Source: an uncultured Bacteroidales bacterium
GTDB taxonomy: Bacteria; Bacteroidota; Bacteroidia; Bacteroidales; FEN-979
Direction of reading: 5' to 3'
NCBI GenBank assembly: GCA_903837605.1
Contig: CAILVF010000037.1
Coordinates: 1-64,000 of the forward strand
Length of the DNA stretch: 64,000 nucleotides
Positions 59,592 to 64,000 of the stretch are shown piece after piece. Below the pieces are notes generated by a model. The model was not told where the DNA came from. It saw nothing but the letters and a program-made list of their open reading frames with translations, and ran no database searches. A program made the translations under genes and the position numbers. Positions within the stretch are counted from its first letter, which is position 1. Each line of letters opens with the position of its first letter.

Positions 59592-61295
59592 ATGGAAAAT
59601 TTCTATACCGATAATCCCCATCTCAGGTTTCACCTTACCCATCCCCTGATGTCCAGGATTGTGAAACTGAAAGAGTCAGATTATTCCCAGAAAGACAAAT
59701 ACGATTTTGCCCCTCTCGATTATGAAGATGCAATTGACAGCTACGACAAGATAATGGAGATCATAGGCGAGATCAGCGGTGAGATTATTGCACCGAATGC
59801 CGAATCCGTCGACAAGGAGGGCCCTCAGCTGGTTAACAACGAAGTAAGATACGCCCGTGGGACCCGGGAGAATCACGATGCTCTGGTAAAGGCGGGACTG
59901 GTAGGATTTTCGCTTCCCCGTGAATACGACGGGCTGAATATGCCTCATGTTCCTTATGTAATGTCGGGTGAAATCGTTTCACGCGCCGATGCCGGTTTTG
60001 CGAATATCTGGGGACTGCAGGATTGTGCAGAGACCATCCTCGAATTTGCATCCGATGAGCTGAAGGCTGAATTCCTGCCTCGCTTCAACAAAGGTGATAC
60101 TGCGGCCATGGATTTAACCGAACCCGATGCAGGTTCCGACCTCCAGGCAGTACAGCTGAAAGCCACCTACGACAACCACAAACACTGCTGGCTGCTGGAT
60201 GGCGTAAAACGTTTTATTACCAACGGAGATGCCGACATTTCCCTGGTCCTTGCACGCTCGGAAGAAGGAACCACCGATGCACGCGGTCTTTCGCTGTTCG
60301 TATATGACCGTAAGGATAAAGCAGTAAGTGTAAGACGCATCGAAAACAAACTTGGGATCAAAGGATCCCCAACCTGTGAACTGGTATTCAAACAGGCCCC
60401 TGCGAAGCTTATAGGGGATACCAAACTCGGACTTATCAAGTACGTCATGTCGCTGATGAACTCGGCCCGCCTCGGAGTTGGTTCACAGTCGGTCGGCCTT
60501 GCCGAGGCGGCTTACCGGGAAGCCTACAAATATGCCACAGAGCGTGAACAATTCGGGAAATCTATAATCAAGTACCCGGCCGTTTACGAGATGCTCACCA
60601 ACATGAAGGTCAAGATCGATGGTATGCGGTCCCTGCTATATGAAACAGCCCGTTACGTCGATCTTTACAAATGTTACAATTCTGCCTCAAGGGAGCGCAA
60701 ACTCGAGGCTGATGAACGCCAGGAAGCAAAACACTACCAGAGACTTGCCGACATGTTCACACCTCTCCTGAAACTTTATTCGAGCGAGTGCTGCAACCAG
60801 ATCGCTTACGATGCTATCCAGATTTTCGGAGGTACAGGATACATGAAAGACTTCCCGATCGAAAGGATTTACCGCGATGCACGGATCACCACGATTTATG
60901 AAGGCACTTCACAACTGCAGGTTGTAGCCGCCATCCGTTATGTTGGGAATGGAGGTTATCTTTCAGTCATGCGGGAAAGGGCCGGACTAAGGGTGAACCC
61001 CGAACTTGAGTACCTCAGGAGTTCGCTTGAAAAAATGACCGAGCAGTTTGCCAGGACCGTCGAGAAGATCAATGAATTCAGCGACAATGAATATTTCGAT
61101 TTCCACTCACGCCGGCTCGTCGAAATGGCAGCCAACATCCTTATAGGTTACCTTTTACTCTTTGATGCAAACCGCAGCGATGAATATACCATGAGTGCCG
61201 ATATCTTTATCCGTAAAGGCCGTGCCGAGAACGTAGCCGCTGTCAGTTTTATCAATAACTGCCATCCGAAAGAAGTAAACGATTACAAGCTATAG
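59592..61295 (+). CDS. Acyl-CoA dehydrogenase
   Basis: 567 residues, longer than the usual 380-400 because of a C-terminal helical extension (about residues 440-567). The core has FSLPREYDGLNMPH, the FAD-binding LTEPDAGSDLQ, RFITNGDA, and the catalytic region QIFGGTGYMKDFPIERIYRDARITTIYEGTS (shown in part). The signature ending EGTSQLQ is intact. The chain donates to EtfBA encoded immediately upstream (8 bp). The substrate chain length is unknown; the extension is seen in several Bacteroidota homologues. Confidence 0.92.
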   Translation: MENFYTDNPHLRFHLTHPLMSRIVKLKESDYSQKDKYDFAPLDYEDAIDSYDKIMEIIGEISGEIIAPNAESVDKEGPQLVNNEVRYARGTRENHDALVKAGLVGFSLPREYDGLNMPHVPYVMSGEIVSRADAGFANIWGLQDCAETILEFASDELKAEFLPRFNKGDTAAMDLTEPDAGSDLQAVQLKATYDNHKHCWLLDGVKRFITNGDADISLVLARSEEGTTDARGLSLFVYDRKDKAVSVRRIENKLGIKGSPTCELVFKQAPAKLIGDTKLGLIKYVMSLMNSARLGVGSQSVGLAEAAYREAYKYATEREQFGKSIIKYPAVYEMLTNMKVKIDGMRSLLYETARYVDLYKCYNSASRERKLEADERQEAKHYQRLADMFTPLLKLYSSECCNQIAYDAIQIFGGTGYMKDFPIERIYRDARITTIYEGTSQLQVVAAIRYVGNGGYLSVMRERAGLRVNPELEYLRSSLEKMTEQFARTVEKINEFSDNEYFDFHSRRLVEMAANILIGYLLLFDANRSDEYTMSADIFIRKGRAENVAAVSFINNCHPKEVNDYKL

Positions 61296-61366
61296 CAGGA
61301 TATCCATAGGTTGCATCTCTTCAGGTACAGGAGATACACAAAAATTTGTGGTTTGATGGTTATGGT

Positions 61367-61816
61367 CTACCGTTTTTCAAACCTCCCTGTCTTTTCCTCG
61401 ATTTTTATTCTGTACACTGTAGCCTTTGAGTGAAGAGCTTCCAACTTATGTAAAGGATCAAGCCCATGAGTGGGCTGACTGCTTTGGCTGGTCATCAGCG
61501 GCATTAATTTACTGACGAGCTTTTTCAAGGCGCTTTCAGCTTCATCACCTTCCAGTTCCTCAAACCTCCCCCAGGCGATCACACTTTGCCAGTTGCCCAT
61601 GTCCTGCATACTGTCCACTTCAAAACAGCACACCGGATTCTTTTTCAGCATTGTTGTTTTCATCCCTCTGATGGTATGACCCAAAAGACATCCATCGTCA
61701 TACAGATAGGCTACAGGCACTACGTATATCTTTTCATCGGCATAGCAACCTATCCTGCCTATCACGTTTTTCGTAAGGACCTGAACAATTTGTTCTTCGC
61801 TTAATATTCCCAGCAT
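61367..61816 (-). CDS. Pyridoxamine 5'-phosphate oxidase-like FMN-binding protein
   Basis: 149 residues with a split-barrel flavin-binding fold: LTKNVIGRIGCYADEKIYVVPVAYLYDD, GMKTTMLKKNPVCCFEVD and SVIAWGRFEEL. This Nim-like family binds FMN or haem and lacks PdxH activity. It is divergent from the acyl-CoA dehydrogenase gene in transcription (convergent ends), and unlinked to any pathway visible. Confidence 0.85.
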   Translation of the reverse strand: MLGILSEEQIVQVLTKNVIGRIGCYADEKIYVVPVAYLYDDGCLLGHTIRGMKTTMLKKNPVCCFEVDSMQDMGNWQSVIAWGRFEELEGDEAESALKKLVSKLMPLMTSQSSQPTHGLDPLHKLEALHSKATVYRIKIEEKTGRFEKR

Positions 61817-61858
61817 AATATTTTTTTATTATTGTTTCTGTATTTGTGAATATCCTTA

Positions 61859-62539
61859 TCAGCTGACTGCTTTTGCCAGAAGAAATGCGGCAGCGGCTGC
61901 AACAATACCGGTAACTGCCACTTTGATGGTCCCTTTTATAAGTGGCCGTCCTGTCATTTTACTTTTAAAAAATCCAAAAATGATCAATGCCAGTATGGTA
62001 ACGATGCACGATACATAAAAACCTGTTGTGCTGGAATGTGTTATGATGTAAGGAAACAGAGGGATGAATCCGCCCACCAGGTAGGAAACCGCAATGGTGC
62101 CGGCACTGATGGCAGCCCTGTTTTTTGCAGGCTTTTCCATCATTAATTCAAGCTTCATCATCAGGTCCACCCAGTGGTTCTTGTCCTTGCTTACTTGTAT
62201 GGCTACCTCTTTGCTTAGTTTTTGTTCCACTCCCATTTTTGTGAAAATGTCTTCGACTTCCTTTAACTCCACAAGTGGAACACTTTCAATTTCACTGTAT
62301 TCTCTTTGTAATTCCGTTTCGTAATGTTCCACCTCCGATTGTCCCGCCAGGAAGCCCCCAAGACCCATCGAAATGCAGCCTGCTGTTATTTCAGCCAGGC
62401 CGGAAACGATAATAAGATGATTCGTGTTAAGCACACCACTTAAGCCAGCTGTCAGTGCGAAAGGAACAGTAAGGCCGTCAGACATTCCAATGATAATATC
62501 CTTTACCAGTGTGGTGTTTTTATTATGTTGTTCCTTCAT
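61859..62539 (-). CDS. VIT1/CCC1 family iron/manganese transporter-like protein
   Basis: 226 residues. The first helix KDIIIGMSDGLTVPFALTAGLSG and the second with GLGGFLAGQSEVEHYETELQREY match VIT1/CCC1. A cytoplasmic helical metal-binding part (KEVEDIFTKMGVEQKLSKE) is followed by three more helices. The family moves Fe2+ or Mn2+ out of the cytoplasm. The start is near a repeat-free 82-bp gap before the oleate hydratase stop. Confidence 0.88.
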   Translation of the reverse strand: MKEQHNKNTTLVKDIIIGMSDGLTVPFALTAGLSGVLNTNHLIIVSGLAEITAGCISMGLGGFLAGQSEVEHYETELQREYSEIESVPLVELKEVEDIFTKMGVEQKLSKEVAIQVSKDKNHWVDLMMKLELMMEKPAKNRAAISAGTIAVSYLVGGFIPLFPYIITHSSTTGFYVSCIVTILALIIFGFFKSKMTGRPLIKGTIKVAVTGIVAAAAAFLLAKAVS

Positions 62540-62621
62540 GGGTTTTTCAATGTGGGTGGGGTACTTAAATAAAGCATTACTATTTATGCAGATATTTCCC
62601 GGTCGAACATTACTTCATCTC

Positions 62622-63998
62622 TCAGCCACTGATAGCCTGAACTGCTTTAAGCAGGAACTTCGGATTATGTATTGAATCATAAACAGGCATTACTTCTTTA
62701 CCGGTTTCAAACAAACCATAGACTGCCATCTGAGCTGTTCTTACTGAATATTCGACCGTAAATACGCAATCAGCCGGAGCTTCGGCAAATTGGCCTAAAA
62801 AGGCAAAATTTGTTGCCCCTGGTGGAATCACAGCTGGTCTGTCTCCAATCTTTCTTTTCATAAACAAGCTATCAACAAATGGCATTGCAACAGGGATGCA
62901 GTTTATTTTACCAGCTTCCATCACAGGATTCATCAAATCCTGGATCTTGAGGTGGTACCACAATTCCTCCAGCATTTCTTTCCCCGTGCATTCTGCCATA
63001 GTTTTATTTATATAATTCCCTTTTCTGTCGGGATAGAGCCCATAACCCCAGAAAATTTTAACATCAGCAGGTTGATTAGGGAAATGTGGCTGACGGGCAA
63101 TTACAAATGACATCAGCCAGTTAGAATCAGTTATTGTAACCAATCCCCCGGTCCCATCCACATTGCCTGAAAAATTTTCCATGTAATCATGAAAAGTACT
63201 GTCTTTTAATGTAGCTGTAAAGGAATACCATTTTTGAAGATCAATGTTATCGCAGAAAGGACCGGGATTGCCAAATGCCGGACTTTTTGCTGCAATATTT
63301 TTCCATAATTGCCAGGAACCCGACTCCTTGATCCCTTTTAATTTAGCAGGCCTGTCCCAGGTTCCATTATCAGTACTTTCGGTAAGTGAGCCATTGGTAA
63401 TGAAAACACAGTCATTTTTACCAAGCACAATTTCATTGTTATCTTTCAAATGTAATATGGTAGCTGTTTTTTTGTTTTCCGACAAGTCAAAATCAATGTT
63501 TACCACTTCCGTTTCCACCTGAAATTGAACTCCTTTGGCTTTCAGATAATTTGTCAATGGTATTACAACAGAATGATATTGATCGTATTTGGTCCTCAAA
63601 ATCCCACCTAGCTTGGGAAGTACGTCAACCAAATGAATGAATCGCTTCATATACCTTCTCATTTCAGCCAGGCTGCTCCATTTCTGAAATGCAAACATTG
63701 AGGTCCAGATATACCAGAAATTAGTCTTGAAAAAATCCTGGTCAAACCACTCCTGGATGCTTTTATTATCAAGCGACTTTTCAGAAGAAAACATCAATTT
63801 GAGCAACTCTGCCTGCTGTTTCAAATTGAGCCCAAATGAAGAGACATCAAGCTTCTTGCCATCTTGTAAAAGCCTTGCCTGGGCATTGGAAACAAACCTT
63901 CTGTTAAATTCAAAGGATTCATTTCTCACCGAGACATCAGGGTCTTCAAAAGACGGGATGTTCGAAAGTAAGTCCCAATAGCATGTATAATGCAATTC
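62622..63998 (-). CDS. ohyA: Oleate hydratase (3'-portion; cut by the window edge)
   Basis: At least 458 C-terminal residues of a roughly 590-650 residue FAD enzyme. The frame remains open at the window edge (GAA before the TTG at 63995), so the start and FAD-binding Rossmann motif lie outside. Visible hallmarks are HYTCYWDLLSNIPSFEDP, FMWYIWTSMFAFQKWSS-like FWYIWTSMFAFQ and FITNGSLTESTDNG. Others are FVIARQPHFPNQP and the C-terminal FLGQFAEAPADCVFTVEYSVR. It adds water to the cis-9 bond of unsaturated fatty acids to give 10-hydroxy acids. Confidence 0.95.
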   Translation of the reverse strand, partial: ELHYTCYWDLLSNIPSFEDPDVSVRNESFEFNRRFVSNAQARLLQDGKKLDVSSFGLNLKQQAELLKLMFSSEKSLDNKSIQEWFDQDFFKTNFWYIWTSMFAFQKWSSLAEMRRYMKRFIHLVDVLPKLGGILRTKYDQYHSVVIPLTNYLKAKGVQFQVETEVVNIDFDLSENKKTATILHLKDNNEIVLGKNDCVFITNGSLTESTDNGTWDRPAKLKGIKESGSWQLWKNIAAKSPAFGNPGPFCDNIDLQKWYSFTATLKDSTFHDYMENFSGNVDGTGGLVTITDSNWLMSFVIARQPHFPNQPADVKIFWGYGLYPDRKGNYINKTMAECTGKEMLEELWYHLKIQDLMNPVMEAGKINCIPVAMPFVDSLFMKRKIGDRPAVIPPGATNFAFLGQFAEAPADCVFTVEYSVRTAQMAVYGLFETGKEVMPVYDSIHNPKFLLKAVQAISG

Positions 63999-64000
63999 AT

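Overview
This window reads as the chromosome of a member of the Bacteroidota, probably an uncultured Bacteroidales/Marinilabiliales-type organism. The evidence is a SusC/SusD pair, two proteins with type IX secretion (T9SS) C-terminal sorting domains, DUF4199 and DUF4831 proteins, a type III glutamine synthetase (GlnN), and repeated promoters of the TTTG-N19-21-TAnnTTTG type that is specific to this phylum. I saw no transposase, integrase, phage gene or CRISPR array. The first gene (TPR protein) and the last (oleate hydratase) are cut by the window edges.

Layout. 1-5 kb: TPR protein, Hpt phosphotransfer protein, an Omp85-like outer membrane protein and a phosphoglucomutase/phosphomannomutase. 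5-8.3 kb: nucleotide-sugar genes on the minus strand (UDP-glucose dehydrogenase, UDP-xylose synthase, an RfbD-like reductase). 8.4-13.7 kb: a self-cleaving (S24) repressor divergent from dinB and a second dnaE, which looks like an inducible mutagenic repair cassette with palindromic operators. 13.8-19.3 kb: O-methyltransferase, an M49-like metallopeptidase lipoprotein, an SPFH protein, APS kinase, tRNA-Lys, a Sua5/YrdC protein and SRP RNA. 19.4-26.9 kb: envelope glycosylation, with GT2, a cNMP-domain histidine kinase, GT1 and a full GDP-heptose set (hddA, gmhA, hddC, gmhB). 26.9-41.5 kb: Na+ symporter, glnN, DUF4831, kdsA, rarA, a small lipoprotein, the three-gene transhydrogenase pntAA-pntAB-pntB, a CDGSH protein, a frameshifted pdxH, a phospholipase C/P1 nuclease-like protein, DUF190 and a CrcB fluoride channel.

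41.5-57.5 kb is the most interesting part. An M14 carboxypeptidase, an NSAAR/OSBS-type enolase-superfamily enzyme, an M28 peptidase and an isoaspartyl dipeptidase lie beside two exported cyanophycinase homologues, a SusC/SusD pair and a PKD/beta-propeller lipoprotein. A decayed YfcC/ArcD-like transporter lies just beyond. I read this as a candidate locus for using cyanophycin (multi-L-arginyl-poly-L-aspartate) or a related isopeptide polymer. It is built like a polysaccharide utilization locus, but with proteases and a beta-aspartyl dipeptidase in place of glycosidases. The substrate is inferred, not shown.

57.6-64 kb: etfBA with an acyl-CoA dehydrogenase, an FMN-binding protein, a VIT1/CCC1-type transporter and a partial oleate hydratase.

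A second theme runs through the whole window. Degenerate tandem repeats whose unit is almost always 7 bp occur at nine or more places: between genes, directly in front of start codons, at gene ends, and in frame inside dnaE. They resemble the heptanucleotide STRR repeats known from filamentous cyanobacteria.
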